Positions 24,713 to 33,674 are shown, counted from the first letter of the stretch. The stretch is 64,000 nt of DNA from Pseudomonas chlororaphis subsp. piscium (GCF_003850345.1 NZ_CP027707.1:372001-436000), one strand, 5' to 3'. Notes: generated by a model not told the origin, from the letters alone. Translations and numbers: made by a program.

Positions 24713-24748
24713 AAAAAGGCCGCTGTCAGCGATGACAGCGGTCTTTTT
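24713..24748 (+). terminator. Rho-independent terminator of gabP
   Basis: CCGCTGTCA (24720-24728) pairs with TGACAGCGG (24733-24741) around GCGA, followed by TCTTTTTT. Confidence 0.9.
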
Positions 24749-24769
24749 TGTGGTCTGTACCGACGCTTT

Positions 24770-24830
24770 CGCGGGCAAGCCTCGCTCCTACGGACCACCT
24801 TCATCTGTAGGAGCGAGGCTTGCCCGCGAT
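24770..24830. repeat. REP pair (inverted)
   Basis: Two head-to-head REP copies around a short spacer (ccttcatctg). The whole unit is almost identical to the one at 52960-53023, so these two are recent copies of the same doublet. Confidence 0.9.
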
Positions 24831-24874
24831 GACGATTGAATATTCAACACAGCAGTGAGAGCCATGCATGACGT

Positions 24875-24978
24875 GCTGTAGCTGCTGCCGAAGGCTGCGA
24901 AGCGGCCGTCTGCAGTACCGGTTTGCCGGGGTTGCAGCCGGTGCCCAAGCCGATCGCAGGCTGCGCCAGCGGCTACAG
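24875..24978. repeat. GC-rich palindromic repeat of a second family
   Basis: Begins ctgtagctgctgccg and ends with the inverted form cagcggctacag, with further internal palindromes (ggctgcgaagcggcc). The same terminal arms bound the repeat at 53060-53162. Confidence 0.75.
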
Positions 24979-24991
24979 ATAGTGTTGAGCC

Positions 24992-25390
24992 TTATTTCTG
25001 CATCAGCGCTTCCGAAGCGGCCAGGTAAGCGGCCTGGAACTCGGGGCTTTCGATCCAGGCCAGGGCGCCGGCCTCGTCGGTTTCGGTGGACCACTGGCGG
25101 TACTCGATCAGGGCGGCGAGGATGAAGTCCATGGCGCCTTCCTCGCCTTCCTGCTCGTAGACGATCTCCAGCAGCGGGTCTTCCAGGAATGCAGCGCACA
25201 TTGCCTGCTGGCTGGTCTTCTCGGCGTCGATCATTTTCTTGAACAGTTCGGTCAGGTCCACCGATTCGAAGTCGATGCGGTCGTCGTTCGGGTCCAGTTC
25301 CACCGGCGCGGCGTTGCGCTGGGTGCGGTTCTGCTTGGCCTTGGTTTTCGCCCGCTGGGCTCTTTTGTGTTGCTTGTTCGCAGATGCCAT
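24992..25390 (-). CDS. Conserved hypothetical protein
   Basis: A 132-residue protein beginning with a strongly basic segment (KQHKRAQRAKTKAKQNRTQR, about residues 6-25), followed by an acidic helical body (DRIDFESVDLTELFKKMIDA, AMCAAFLEDPLLEIVYEQEG). No signal peptide or membrane segment. The basic head could bind nucleic acid, but I do not recognise a known domain. The start at 25390 is chosen because the in-frame extension lacks coding character. It is on the same strand as, and downstream of, the hydrolase gene at 25495, about 100 bases apart, so the two may be cotranscribed. Confidence 0.75.
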   Translation of the reverse strand: MASANKQHKRAQRAKTKAKQNRTQRNAAPVELDPNDDRIDFESVDLTELFKKMIDAEKTSQQAMCAAFLEDPLLEIVYEQEGEEGAMDFILAALIEYRQWSTETDEAGALAWIESPEFQAAYLAASEALMQK

Positions 25391-25494
25391 GGGCGTCGTA
25401 CCTTTTGCGCAAATAGGAGGGCCAGGCATCGATACCGCGTCCGGCCTGGCTTTAAGGCGGCAGAGGATGCCAGTAAATGCGCTGTCTGGCACGC

Positions 25495-26463
25495 TCAATG
25501 GCTACCGCTGATCAGGCGCCCCGGCGCATCCGTGGGCAGCGTCGCGTGTTGCAGCCAGGCCAGGGCGATCGGCCACAGGCGGTCCTGGTAATGGCTGCGG
25601 AAAAACGCGAAGTGCCCGACTTGCTGCTCGCCGATGTCCCCGGGCTCGATGCGCCAATGGCTGCGCTGGCTGGAGGTGAAGTAGCCCAGCAGGCGCTCGA
25701 TGGCCGGCACGGTGCCGTAAGGGTCGTCGCTGATGCTGATGGCCAGCAGCTGCGCCTTGACCCGGGCGAAGGGCAGCGCCGGATCCCGGCGCGCCAGGTG
25801 GCGCCCGCTGGGCCGCCGTTGATAGTGCGCGGTGGGCGTGGCCCAGTCGCGCACCACGCCGGCGGGGGTGTCCTCCAGCCAGCCCAGGCGCTTGCCGGGG
25901 AAGTAGCCGTAAATCGCCGTCAGCAGCGGCATCACCACATGCCATTTGCCCAGCATGCGCCAGCGGCTCGCCGGGGCGTAGTCGCGCCAGTAGGCGAACT
26001 GCGCGCCCACGGTCACCACGCGACGGATCAACTGCCCGGATGCGCCCAGCCCCGCTGCGCAGCCGCCGAAGCTGTGCCCGACCACATCGATGGGTTGGCC
26101 GGGGAATTCCCGCTGCGCGCGTTGCAGCATGGCTTCGAAGTCCAGTGTGCCCCAGTCCGACCAGGACGCTTTCAGCTTGCGCATCGAGGCCGGTCGCGAC
26201 TCGCCGATGCCACGGTAGTCGTAGGTGATGACGTCGAAGCCATGGCCGAACAGGTAGTCGGCGAACCGCAAATAGTGCCGGCAGCGCACCGAAGTGGCGG
26301 CATTGATGATCACCACTGGGCGCGCGGGGTCCGGTTCGGCATGACGCCAGGTGAAGCCGCCCAGCATGAAGCCGTCGGCGGCGGGCTCGCGGAAAGCCGT
26401 GCCGGGGCTGCTGGTTGCGGTGCTGGCCGGGTGCAGGGGCGAGGGCGGGGATTGCACGGTCAT
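25495..26463 (-). CDS. Alpha/beta hydrolase
   Basis: A 322-residue cytosolic hydrolase. Landmarks are VVIINAATSVRCRHYLRFAD (oxyanion region, about 50-69), DVITYDYRGIGESRP (about 77-91) and the nucleophile elbow GHSFGG (about 127-132) with Ser as nucleophile. A late His in VGHFAFFR (about 286) and an Asp in ISISDDPYG (about 246) can complete the triad. Such proteins are esterases, lipases or acyl hydrolases; the substrate is not evident. The start is the ATG at 26463 with AGGA upstream. The gap 26464-26826 between this gene and the divergent secreted-protein gene shows no clear regulatory element. Confidence 0.85.
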   Translation of the reverse strand: MTVQSPPSPLHPASTATSSPGTAFREPAADGFMLGGFTWRHAEPDPARPVVIINAATSVRCRHYLRFADYLFGHGFDVITYDYRGIGESRPASMRKLKASWSDWGTLDFEAMLQRAQREFPGQPIDVVGHSFGGCAAGLGASGQLIRRVVTVGAQFAYWRDYAPASRWRMLGKWHVVMPLLTAIYGYFPGKRLGWLEDTPAGVVRDWATPTAHYQRRPSGRHLARRDPALPFARVKAQLLAISISDDPYGTVPAIERLLGYFTSSQRSHWRIEPGDIGEQQVGHFAFFRSHYQDRLWPIALAWLQHATLPTDAPGRLISGSH

Positions 26464-26826
26464 CGGCGCGTATTCCTTTGCGGGCGAAAAGGCGTGTCGG
26501 CTCTTTTTGGGTGCAAGCATTAATAACCGCCTTGTCCGCGCCGTGGCAACCGTCGGGATAGGCGCTGTGGCTAGGTACTTTTGGTTAAAAGCATCACACC
26601 GAATCGATCTAAACGGCCTGGCATCGGGGCGTACACTGAATATCAGGGCCTGGGAGCGATCACGGATGCATGACGCTCACGGGCTGTTCATTCGAGCATC
26701 GCTTGCCTGAGGCGTGGCTTGGTCATTCGAGAGGAAAGGGGAGGCCCGGACGCTGCCGCGCTGGGGCTGGAGACTTGAAGGTGGCGTCCCATTCAGTGGT
26801 TCGAGACGAACCCGGGAGTGCTCATC

Positions 26827-27285
26827 ATGAAGTCCTTTTTTTCGTGTGTCGTAACAGGCGTTCTCGCGGCATTCCTGTCGCTCGCGCCGTTCAGCGTGCA
26901 GTCCGCCACCCCCAGCAGCGAGCCCATCGATCCGGCGGGCGTGCAACTGCAGCCGCAACAGCAAAACGGCATCGCCTACGTCGCAGGCGGTATTGGCCTG
27001 GACGAATCGCGGGCCCTTATGCAGACCAAGGGGTACAACCTGCACATGACCTTTTCCGTCGGCCCGGGAAACCTGTACACCTCGGATGTCGACGTGGCGA
27101 TCCAGAACCCTCAAGGGCAATCGGTCCTGACCCTGAATCAGGTGGGCCCGATTGTCTTTGTGCAACTGCCGGCCGGCAAGTACCAGGTTGTCGCCACCCG
27201 TGGCGGGCGTACCGAGCGCAACACGGTGGATATGAAGGTAGCGGGCATTCGCGACCTCAACCTGCATTGGAATGAAGGTTATTGA
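26827..27285 (+). CDS. Secreted conserved protein, carboxypeptidase-regulatory-like fold
   Basis: A 152-residue exported protein. Signal peptide about 1-27 (FFSCVVTGVLAAFLSLAPFS, cleavage near VQSA). The mature part contains GIAYVAGGIGLDESRALMQT, YNLHMTFSVGPGNLYTSDVD, VAIQNPQGQSVLTLNQVGPI and LPAGKYQVVATRGGRTERNT. The LPAGKYxVxA turn is typical of beta-sandwich domains of the carboxypeptidase-regulatory kind. Function unknown; probably periplasmic. The start is the ATG at 26827 eight bases after GGAG. It lies just outside the left end of the tRNA-Phe island. Confidence 0.8.
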   Translation: MKSFFSCVVTGVLAAFLSLAPFSVQSATPSSEPIDPAGVQLQPQQQNGIAYVAGGIGLDESRALMQTKGYNLHMTFSVGPGNLYTSDVDVAIQNPQGQSVLTLNQVGPIVFVQLPAGKYQVVATRGGRTERNTVDMKVAGIRDLNLHWNEGY

Positions 27286-27317
27286 GCGAGGAGGAAGGGC
27301 GCAGACAAGTGCCAGTT

Positions 27318-27396
27318 AATCGCAGGCAATAAAAAACCCCTGAATCTTGCGATTCAGGGGTTTCGGTATTAGTGGTGCCCAGAGACGGAATCGAAC
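27318..27396. repeat. Left attachment-site repeat (duplicated tRNA-Phe 3' end plus terminator)
   Basis: 79 bases nearly identical to 34115-34193, with one mismatch (cttgcg against ctttcg in the terminator loop). It holds the tRNA terminator (stem AACCCCTGAATC with GATTCAGGGGTT, 27335-27362) and the last 24 bases of tRNA-Phe on the minus strand; similarity stops at 27396. This is the truncated distal copy expected when an element integrates into a tRNA 3' end. Confidence 0.9.
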
Positions 27397-27474
27397 AATT
27401 AGTTGTTACTTACGGAATGGGAAGCCCGCGTTACCACACTAATGTTGCTTCTAGCTATTGAGGCAGGTTGCCGA

Positions 27475-29262
27475 TCAGCTCATGTATTGTTGTAAATAAT
27501 CAGGTGCCATTCCTTTGGTTTTCGTCAGGTCAGGCCTGTCGAGGCCGCGTACAAGGAAGTATTTGAGGTACATCGGCTCCTTGGGCATCTGGCCAATCAT
27601 GTAACTATCGTTGAGGTAAAGCTCCAGCAAGTCTTCGACGTCGGGATTCAAGGCTGGTGGGTTTGGATTGAACCATTCGCTCAGCAGAGCTTTTTCAGCT
27701 TCCGTGGACAGTCCGTTTTTTATTCTTCTGGCTTCCGCATCGACCGCCTCCAGCCATCCCAACTCATTACGAAGCGCAGTCTTGTGGCTGCGAACCTGTT
27801 TCAGTGCATGGTCACGTTTTTTCGCCTGAGCTTCACTTTCGCTACCCAGCCCCAGCATTTTTTTCAATGAACCATTCTCGCCAAAGATCGGCCGTTCCAA
27901 GCGATCTTCCTCGTCACTGTAGGCGCGATATTGTCCACTATAGAGTTGCCACAAGCTGCGAAGACGACGGATATACATGCAGCGGTGTGCCAGGAAGGAC
28001 TCGGCGGAAACCTGATTGTGTCCTACCTTGGCCATATAACGTTTGGAGGATTCGATTGCGCTGATGCCATTGACATGATCACTGAGTTCAAAGAGTTGTG
28101 AGATTTTCACCCCCATGTCCGGCAACTTCTCAAACTCAGGGAAGGGCACTCCTGCTCGATACGCGGCTCGATACATGTCTTGCAGGGTCGCTTTGTGCAA
28201 CTCCAGGCTGTAAGGAACATCTGCTTTTTTTAGGCCTCCTCCGACGTCGTAACTCGTGCCTGGCACCAGTCGCTCTTCCCATCGCGGAGTGAGAGAGCCT
28301 GTGCCGATGAGACGAGAGCGGCGGGTACTACGACATTCGTGAGCTGCGACCAAATGCAGGGCTGCTTTGACTGGGCCTGGAAGGCATTCACCGTCGTCCA
28401 CCTTACTGGTCAACGGGGAAATGAAATCCCCAATGATCGAGCTTTCACTGCTTCGGTCTACAGCGTCGAACAAGCCTGCGAAGACGATCTCAAGATTCTT
28501 ACCCTTGAAGCGAGTTGTCCCCGGATCGCAGTCTTCAAAGAGTTTGTGGGCAAAAGCTCTGGCCAGTGTGGCTCCAAAATCAAAACCGAATACAGAAACA
28601 GCAACGCGTTTGATAGGGGCCTTGCTTTGTGCCTCCGCCTTGGTGATTGCATCTTCAAAGGCTTTAGATGCAGCCTCAAGACGTGTCGCTACCCCAGTCT
28701 TGAATAAGTCAGCGACTGTTTCGTTATCGCGGATGGCAGGGAAGATTTCGATGGCGGCAGGGGCTGCGGCTTTGATTACGGTTGATATGATATTTCCCGG
28801 CTTGAGATTGTTAAGCAGGTTTTTCCACCAATTTTTACCTGTCAGAATGTCCTTGCCGGCATCTACTGCGGCATCTGTGGCACTGCCTTTGGGGACGTCG
28901 GTCACGTTGTCCTTGGCCTTATTCAGGGCTCCCATAAGCCCTGCTCCCATCGGTCCTGCACCTCCTCCTGAAGAAGCATAAAAAGGTGCGCCTATTCCAG
29001 AAATATAAAACTTCTCAAATTGATTTAACGGATCGGCTGGTGGGGTTGTTCTGTCGTAAGGGTGTGCTAGAAATAACCTGGCTATATTGCTTAGTTGCTC
29101 ACTTGCCAGATCTTCCTCTAGGTTTCGTCCAAATCCATCAAAGAAGAATCCTATTTTAAACGCTGCTTCACAGGGCAATATTGCAGTTTTTTGTTCCGTG
29201 GTTTTACTGCCGCTACGAACACTAATAGCCTGTGCCTGTTCAAAATTCCTTGGCGCGCTCAT
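27475..29262 (-). CDS. DUF2235 (Tle-like) T6SS effector with altered nucleophile elbow
   Basis: A 595-residue protein. The N-terminus has FKIGFFFDGFGRNLEED (about 35-51), the DUF2235 opening usually reading FFDGTGN. The expected GxSxG elbow is VFGFDFGATLARAFAH (about 222-237), with Asp (GAT codon) in place of the nucleophile Ser. SYDVGGGLKKADVPYSLELH (about 340-359) keeps the DVGGG motif with the catalytic Asp region of Tle1-type phospholipases. A hydrophobic Ala/Gly-rich stretch (about 145-180) may touch membranes. The C-terminal about 200 residues are charged and helical. It is the last gene after vgrG, adaptor and immunity genes, so it is probably the VgrG cargo. The Asp for Ser change leaves lipase activity in doubt. 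Confidence 0.8.
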   Translation of the reverse strand: MSAPRNFEQAQAISVRSGSKTTEQKTAILPCEAAFKIGFFFDGFGRNLEEDLASEQLSNIARLFLAHPYDRTTPPADPLNQFEKFYISGIGAPFYASSGGGAGPMGAGLMGALNKAKDNVTDVPKGSATDAAVDAGKDILTGKNWWKNLLNNLKPGNIISTVIKAAAPAAIEIFPAIRDNETVADLFKTGVATRLEAASKAFEDAITKAEAQSKAPIKRVAVSVFGFDFGATLARAFAHKLFEDCDPGTTRFKGKNLEIVFAGLFDAVDRSSESSIIGDFISPLTSKVDDGECLPGPVKAALHLVAAHECRSTRRSRLIGTGSLTPRWEERLVPGTSYDVGGGLKKADVPYSLELHKATLQDMYRAAYRAGVPFPEFEKLPDMGVKISQLFELSDHVNGISAIESSKRYMAKVGHNQVSAESFLAHRCMYIRRLRSLWQLYSGQYRAYSDEEDRLERPIFGENGSLKKMLGLGSESEAQAKKRDHALKQVRSHKTALRNELGWLEAVDAEARRIKNGLSTEAEKALLSEWFNPNPPALNPDVEDLLELYLNDSYMIGQMPKEPMYLKYFLVRGLDRPDLTKTKGMAPDYLQQYMS

Positions 29263-29273
29263 TCTTGAACTCT

Positions 29274-29732
29274 TTATTCGCTACGCTCTAGTGTCTCGGG
29301 GCGGGGTGAAAATGGACTAAATAGGTCAGGGCTCCAGCCGAGACGCACTTTGTTTCCTTGGTCAAAGCGGACATGCAGGTAACGGTCGTTTTTATTTTGT
29401 TTTGGCATGGGTATTACAACTTCATGGCGCTCATCTTTTGCTCCTTGCTGTTGCTGTTCTCTTGTCATATCAAGCACCCACACTACCTTGGCAGTATCAC
29501 CTTCAAAGCGCCAACAACAGGTGATACCACCATTCCCCCCCCAGTGGTCGTTGACCCAATAGCTAAAGAGGGGGCGATCCATATAGTTTTCGGAAGTCAG
29601 CATAGCTGCGGGCATACGCTGGAGCGTATATAAATAAAAGCCTAGAAAAGGCAACGCTAACATTAAAAAAATAATGGCCAGTTTTTTGCGTCTTTGGTAG
29701 CGCTGGTCATGATTGTTAAAATGGTTTTTCAT
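29274..29732 (-). CDS. DUF3304-like putative immunity protein (copy 2)
   Basis: A 152-residue protein with one N-terminal membrane helix (LAIIFLMLALPFLGFYLYTL, about 18-37) and a periplasmic domain. Conserved blocks are PAAMLTSENYMDRPLFSYWV, WGGNGGITCCWRFEGDTAKV, VVWVLDMTREQQQQG and YLHVRFDQGNKVRLGWSPDL. The Gly-rich CC motif resembles DUF3304. It is a paralogue of the gene at 29799-30341 and lies 11 bases before the effector gene. Periplasmic exposure next to a lipase-type effector gene makes immunity the likely role. Confidence 0.75.
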   Translation of the reverse strand: MKNHFNNHDQRYQRRKKLAIIFLMLALPFLGFYLYTLQRMPAAMLTSENYMDRPLFSYWVNDHWGGNGGITCCWRFEGDTAKVVWVLDMTREQQQQGAKDERHEVVIPMPKQNKNDRYLHVRFDQGNKVRLGWSPDLFSPFSPRPETLERSE

Positions 29733-29798
29733 TTGATGTTCGTCCCCGGGAATACATGTGGCGACTGATTGTGGAACTCAGCGTTGCGCTGCTCTTTT

Positions 29799-30341
29799 TT
29801 ACTCCTTATGTTCACTGTGTTGTTCCTTGTTTGTTATGCGGTGGCTAGATGTAGATGTCGCTTGTGAGGATGTTTTGGCTGTCGCCGGTTGGCGGGATTC
29901 GAAAGGGCTAAATAGGTCGGGGCTCCATCCTAGACGAACCTTGTTTCCTGGATCAAAGCGAACATGCAAGTAGCGTTCTCCCTTAGCACGCTTGGGTATC
30001 GCAAGTTCCAACTCATGACGCTCTTCAACTGCACCTTGTAGTTGTTGTTTTCTGGTCATATCCAAGACCCATGTAATCTTTTCGGTAGAACCCTCAAAAT
30101 TGCTACAGCACATGATTCCACCCCCACCCATTGCTGAGAGGTTACCGCCCCAGAGACCATTGATCCAGAAACTATATATTGGTCTGTCCGTATAATTTTC
30201 TGAGGTCAGCATCGCTGCAGGCATGTTTAATTTAGCGTGCCCATAGAACCCTATGGCTGGTACGAGCCACGCCATTATCACAAGTGGCAGCGTTCGTCGG
30301 CGCCAACGTAGTTGGGGCAGTAAACCCTGAGTTGTCTTCAC
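29799..30341 (-). CDS. DUF3304-like putative immunity protein (copy 1)
   Basis: About 180 residues with a membrane helix near 18-36 (TLPLVIMAWLVPAIGFYG) and a periplasmic domain containing PAAMLTSENYTDRPIYSFWI, GGGGIMCCSNFEGSTEK and YLHVRFDPGNKVRLGWSPDL. It is strongly similar to the next gene but has a longer hydrophilic C-terminal tail. The start chosen is the GTG at 30341, which overlaps the DUF4123 stop (GTGA) and gives an N-terminus matching the paralogue. An ATG at 30413 would add 24 residues inside the upstream gene. Confidence 0.72.
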   Translation of the reverse strand: MKTTQGLLPQLRWRRRTLPLVIMAWLVPAIGFYGHAKLNMPAAMLTSENYTDRPIYSFWINGLWGGNLSAMGGGGIMCCSNFEGSTEKITWVLDMTRKQQLQGAVEERHELELAIPKRAKGERYLHVRFDPGNKVRLGWSPDLFSPFESRQPATAKTSSQATSTSSHRITNKEQHSEHKE

Positions 30342-31177
30342 TCGGATAGCCGTCTCATGGCGTGTCCAAGCGGTAGTTTCTTCTCTTGGACCAAAGTTTT
30401 TGCTTGTGACCATTTGGACCAGTTACCCGGAAACTCCCGATCAAAGAGGTTCAAGGTGGCGAAGAGGCTGACGTCTTCCGGCGTTTCAAGACCTTCCTTG
30501 CGGCCAGTGTCGATGGCTTTTTCTACTTGTGTCAGACGGTCGCCATGACAAGAACTGGTGAATACTTCCGGCGCCGAACGTTCTAGTTCGGTCACCAGGT
30601 TGTAGGCCAGTGGGTCCAGCTCCAAAGCCTGCCAAAGCTTGGCGTCGAGCGTGATGGGGTGATACTCCGACAGCTGTTTGTTGCAGCCGCCCTCGAAGCA
30701 TTGCCAGTCGTTGTCATCGGTTGGCAACCACCACTCTTTCAACGGGCCAAATAGCCAGGGATGCCAAGGCAGGTCTGGGCGATTGTGAAGCAGGGGCAAT
30801 ACTTCGGGGGCATAGCTGCGAATCAAAAAGACTTCTTCGACTTCATTCTTTGCCAGCAGCGCATCACTCAAATGCTCGTTCAACTGGTCGCCTGGACAAT
30901 CGGAGCTGATCCAGCCCATGAGCGCCTGGCGAACCGAAAACAATTCGTGGGTAGAAAACTCATCGAACGTAAGGTGGCTGACGTCGACCAGCCAGGGACC
31001 GTATTCGCGTAATTCAGCGAACTCGTTCTGACGCATGATGGAGCGCCGCGAAAAGTCCGATTTCAGGAAACGCGTGCGAGCCTCATCAGGAAGTAAACCT
31101 GCTTCGACAATGGCATAGCGCGGTTGTGCGTTTGATTGCGCGCTGGTCCAGGCTTGAGAGGCAGTTAGAGAGGTCAT
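30338..31177 (-). CDS. DUF4123 T6SS effector adaptor (Tap/TEC family)
   Basis: A 279-residue cytosolic adaptor. The N-terminal half has the DUF4123 pattern: RYAIVEAGLLPDEARTRF, YGPWLVDVSH, ALMGWISSDCPGDQLNEHLS and EEVFLIRSYAPEVLPLL. The C-terminal half is helical and may contact cargo. DUF4123 proteins load a specific effector onto the tip of the VgrG encoded beside them. The start is the ATG at 31177, overlapping the vgrG stop by 4 nt (ATGA), and the next gene overlaps its own stop, so the cassette is tightly coupled. Confidence 0.88.
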   Translation of the reverse strand: MTSLTASQAWTSAQSNAQPRYAIVEAGLLPDEARTRFLKSDFSRRSIMRQNEFAELREYGPWLVDVSHLTFDEFSTHELFSVRQALMGWISSDCPGDQLNEHLSDALLAKNEVEEVFLIRSYAPEVLPLLHNRPDLPWHPWLFGPLKEWWLPTDDNDWQCFEGGCNKQLSEYHPITLDAKLWQALELDPLAYNLVTELERSAPEVFTSSCHGDRLTQVEKAIDTGRKEGLETPEDVSLFATLNLFDREFPGNWSKWSQAKTLVQEKKLPLGHAMRRLSE

Positions 31178-33258
31178 GCAGGCTCCCCTGTTTGTAATGC
31201 AAGCTTTTGGCGTAATGCTTTTTTCCAGCACTCCACGCAAATACCCTTGGGCGGCGCCAGGCGCGGTATTGGCGCGTTCAAGCGACCCAGCAGCAGGCCG
31301 CCGGCCTTGTCGGCGTCGGCAAGCTTCAGCAACCCCGGAAGCAGTGCGGCAATGCCGGTTCCCACCCCCGGCGCGCCCCCGGAATTGATCTTCACATCGG
31401 CCCCGCTGATGATCACGCCACCGGCATCGAGCTTGACGAAGCTGCCACCGGCCTTGGCCGTCAGTTCGGCGCCGGCTTCCAGCACGGCTTTGCTCCCGGC
31501 CTTGTAGTGAATCTCCTGACCGGCTTCGACGAATTGCGCGGTGCCGATGTTGGCGTGCTGGGTGACGGCCACGGTGAGGTGGTCGTTGGCGCGGATTTCG
31601 CTCTTGCGGTCGAGGTGGGTGATGCGGTGTTCTTCGGCCTTGAGCTCGGTCAGGGTGTTGGCTTCGACTGTGTCGTGGCGTTCATTGCCGACGCGGATCC
31701 GCTGGTCGTGTTCGACGTTTTCGTCCCAGTCGCGCTGGGCGTGCAGGTAGATCTGCTCGGCGCCTTTCTTGTCTTCGATACGCAGTTCGTTATAGCCCTT
31801 GCCGCCCGGCGAGCTGAGGGTCTTGAAGGTGCTGCGGGTCTTGTTCGCCGGCAGGTCGTAGGGGACCACGTTTTCCTTGTGGTACAGGCAGCCGGTGACC
31901 AGGGGCTGGTCGGGGTCGCCTTCGAGGAAGGTCACCAGCACTTCCATGCCGATCCGCGGGATGGCGATGCCGCCGTAGGCCTTGCCGGCCCAGCCGCTGG
32001 CGACGCGAACCCAGCAGGAGGTGTTGTCATCGGCCTGGCCGTCGCGGTCCCAGTGGAACTGCACCTTGATCCGGCCGTACTGGTCGCAATGGATTTCTTC
32101 ACCCTTGGGCCCGGTGACCACGGCGGTCTGGCTGCCCAGGGACTTGGGTTTCGGGTGTTCCAGCGGCGGGCGATAGTGTGCGTCCCAAGGCGTGGCGAGG
32201 AAGCGGTTGCGGTAGCCCTGATGGAAATCGTCCTTGTTGCTGGTGACGTCGCTGGTGATGTTCTCGCCCAGCACTTGCGGCTGCTTGCCCTCGTGGATCA
32301 CTTCCAGCAGCAGCCACAGGTCGTTCCATTCGCTGCGCGGGTGGGCGGCCAGGGTCAGGAAGTGGCCGCTGACCAGGCTCGGCTCGTCGCCTTTGCCTTC
32401 GGCCAGCCGGTAGTCGCTGCGGTGGCGTTCCAGGGCGCGGGTTGCCAGTTGCTTGCCGCGGGCCTGCTGGGTGAACAGGCCGGGGTAGTCGTAGTCTTCC
32501 AGGTCCGGCATGACCCCGGACTTGGCCGCGCCCTCGGGCAGCAGGCGCGGTTTCTCGAAGTCGTAGTCGCGGCGGCTGACGCGGCTGGTGCGGGTTTCCA
32601 GGCGCAGGTTGAAGCGCTTGATCACCGGCTGTTCGGCGGCCATGCCGGAGTCCTGCTGGTAGTTCACCGCCGCCAGTTTGCGGAACACCGTCTGGTCGTC
32701 GCCGAATACCAGTTTGTGGCCGCTGGCCGAGTGCTGGAAGTGGAAGTGGATGCCTTCTTCTTCGCACAGGCGCTGGATGAAGTGCAGGTCGGATTCGTCG
32801 TACTGGGTGCAGTAGACCCGCTCCGGGTAGGTGGCGCCGAGCTGGAAACTGTAGGCGTCGGCCAGGATGCCGCGGGCCTCGAGGACCTGGGCGATGATCT
32901 TCGGCACGCTCAGGTGCTGGTAGATCTTCTGGTTGAAGCTGTGGCGCAGGTAGTTGAGCTGCGGGGTCAGGCTGATGCTGTAGCGGGTCAGCTTGCGCCC
33001 GGAGTCGCCCTGGGCGATGCGGTACACCAGGCCATGGATCAGGCCTTTGCCCGAGCTCTTGCCTAAACCGCCAAAGGTCAGGCAGGCCGGTCGGTGCAGC
33101 AGCTCTTCGAGCTTGAGGTCGGGACGCGCGCTGACCAGTTCGATATCAAAGCAGAAGGGTTGGTTGAGGGCTTCGCGGCCGACGAAACTGAGTACTTGAA
33201 GGTCGACCGAGGCGCCTTCGATCGTCAGGGAAATATGGGTAGCGTTAGCATCCAGCAT
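31174..33258 (-). CDS. vgrG: Type VI secretion spike protein VgrG
   Basis: About 694 residues, the trimeric puncturing spike of T6SS. The N-terminal gp27-like part runs from LSFVGREALNQPFCFDIELV through YPERVYCTQYDESDLHFIQR and LCEEEGIHFHFQHSASGHKL. The OB-fold region contains GEEIHCDQYGRIKVQFHWDR, CWVRVASGWAGKAYGGIAIP and RIGMEVLVTFLEGDPDQPLV. The C-terminal gp5-like needle has repeating segments (KSEIRANDHLTVAVTQHANI) and DUF2345-type GSKAVLEAGAELTAKAGGSF. A tail of about 55 residues with ICVECWKKALRQ follows and may dock the cargo. The start is placed at 33258 (MLDANATHISLTIEG); ATG codons at 33276 and further upstream are possible. First gene of the island operon. Confidence 0.95.
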   Translation of the reverse strand: MLDANATHISLTIEGASVDLQVLSFVGREALNQPFCFDIELVSARPDLKLEELLHRPACLTFGGLGKSSGKGLIHGLVYRIAQGDSGRKLTRYSISLTPQLNYLRHSFNQKIYQHLSVPKIIAQVLEARGILADAYSFQLGATYPERVYCTQYDESDLHFIQRLCEEEGIHFHFQHSASGHKLVFGDDQTVFRKLAAVNYQQDSGMAAEQPVIKRFNLRLETRTSRVSRRDYDFEKPRLLPEGAAKSGVMPDLEDYDYPGLFTQQARGKQLATRALERHRSDYRLAEGKGDEPSLVSGHFLTLAAHPRSEWNDLWLLLEVIHEGKQPQVLGENITSDVTSNKDDFHQGYRNRFLATPWDAHYRPPLEHPKPKSLGSQTAVVTGPKGEEIHCDQYGRIKVQFHWDRDGQADDNTSCWVRVASGWAGKAYGGIAIPRIGMEVLVTFLEGDPDQPLVTGCLYHKENVVPYDLPANKTRSTFKTLSSPGGKGYNELRIEDKKGAEQIYLHAQRDWDENVEHDQRIRVGNERHDTVEANTLTELKAEEHRITHLDRKSEIRANDHLTVAVTQHANIGTAQFVEAGQEIHYKAGSKAVLEAGAELTAKAGGSFVKLDAGGVIISGADVKINSGGAPGVGTGIAALLPGLLKLADADKAGGLLLGRLNAPIPRLAPPKGICVECWKKALRQKLALQTGEPA

Positions 33259-33504
33259 GCCGTGAAATCCATCCATTGAATAAGCAGGGGGCGGATGGTG
33301 TCGCAATCAACTAGCAGGCTCAAGTCAGCAGAGGGCTTGAATTCGCTATGGGCGAATAAATCAGATGGTTCCTACAGGTCTTTTCCGGTCCGTCTTACTG
33401 GGGTCGATAACGCCTTGTGGATAAGTACTGTCAGCGCCCTGATCGCTGTTACGTCCGGTCACTGACTGAGGATTGTGCTGAATGGGGAGGCCTGCTTACC
33501 CTGT

Positions 33505-33674
33505 GTCGGTCGCTGCCAAATCAGCGGCCGGGTGTAGGAACCCGCCTTACGATACGTACAGCTTCCGAGTAGAATCGGCCGCTTTTCGCCGCCTGTCTGT
33601 TATGGCGGCTGTACGTAGGCACGCTTTGGCGTGACCGGATCGTGTAGCCGGTTCCTACCCTGCGTACAGCTGCC
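33505..33674 (+). ncRNA. Structured 5' leader motif, copy 2
   Basis: The same hairpin series as 663-483 on the minus strand: CGCTG/CAGCG around ccaaat (33511-33526), GGCCGC/GCCGCC around TTTTC (33577-33593), a 12-bp closing stem GGCGGCTGTACG (33604-33615) with CGTACAGCTGCC (33663-33674), and inside it CACGC-TTTG-GCGTG (33620-33633) and ACCGG/CCGGT (33634-33652). Stem P2 is AGACC/GGTCT in the other copy, a full change with pairing kept. The next ATG is 57 nt downstream, as in copy 1. Located inside the island between vgrG and the right repeat. Confidence 0.6.
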
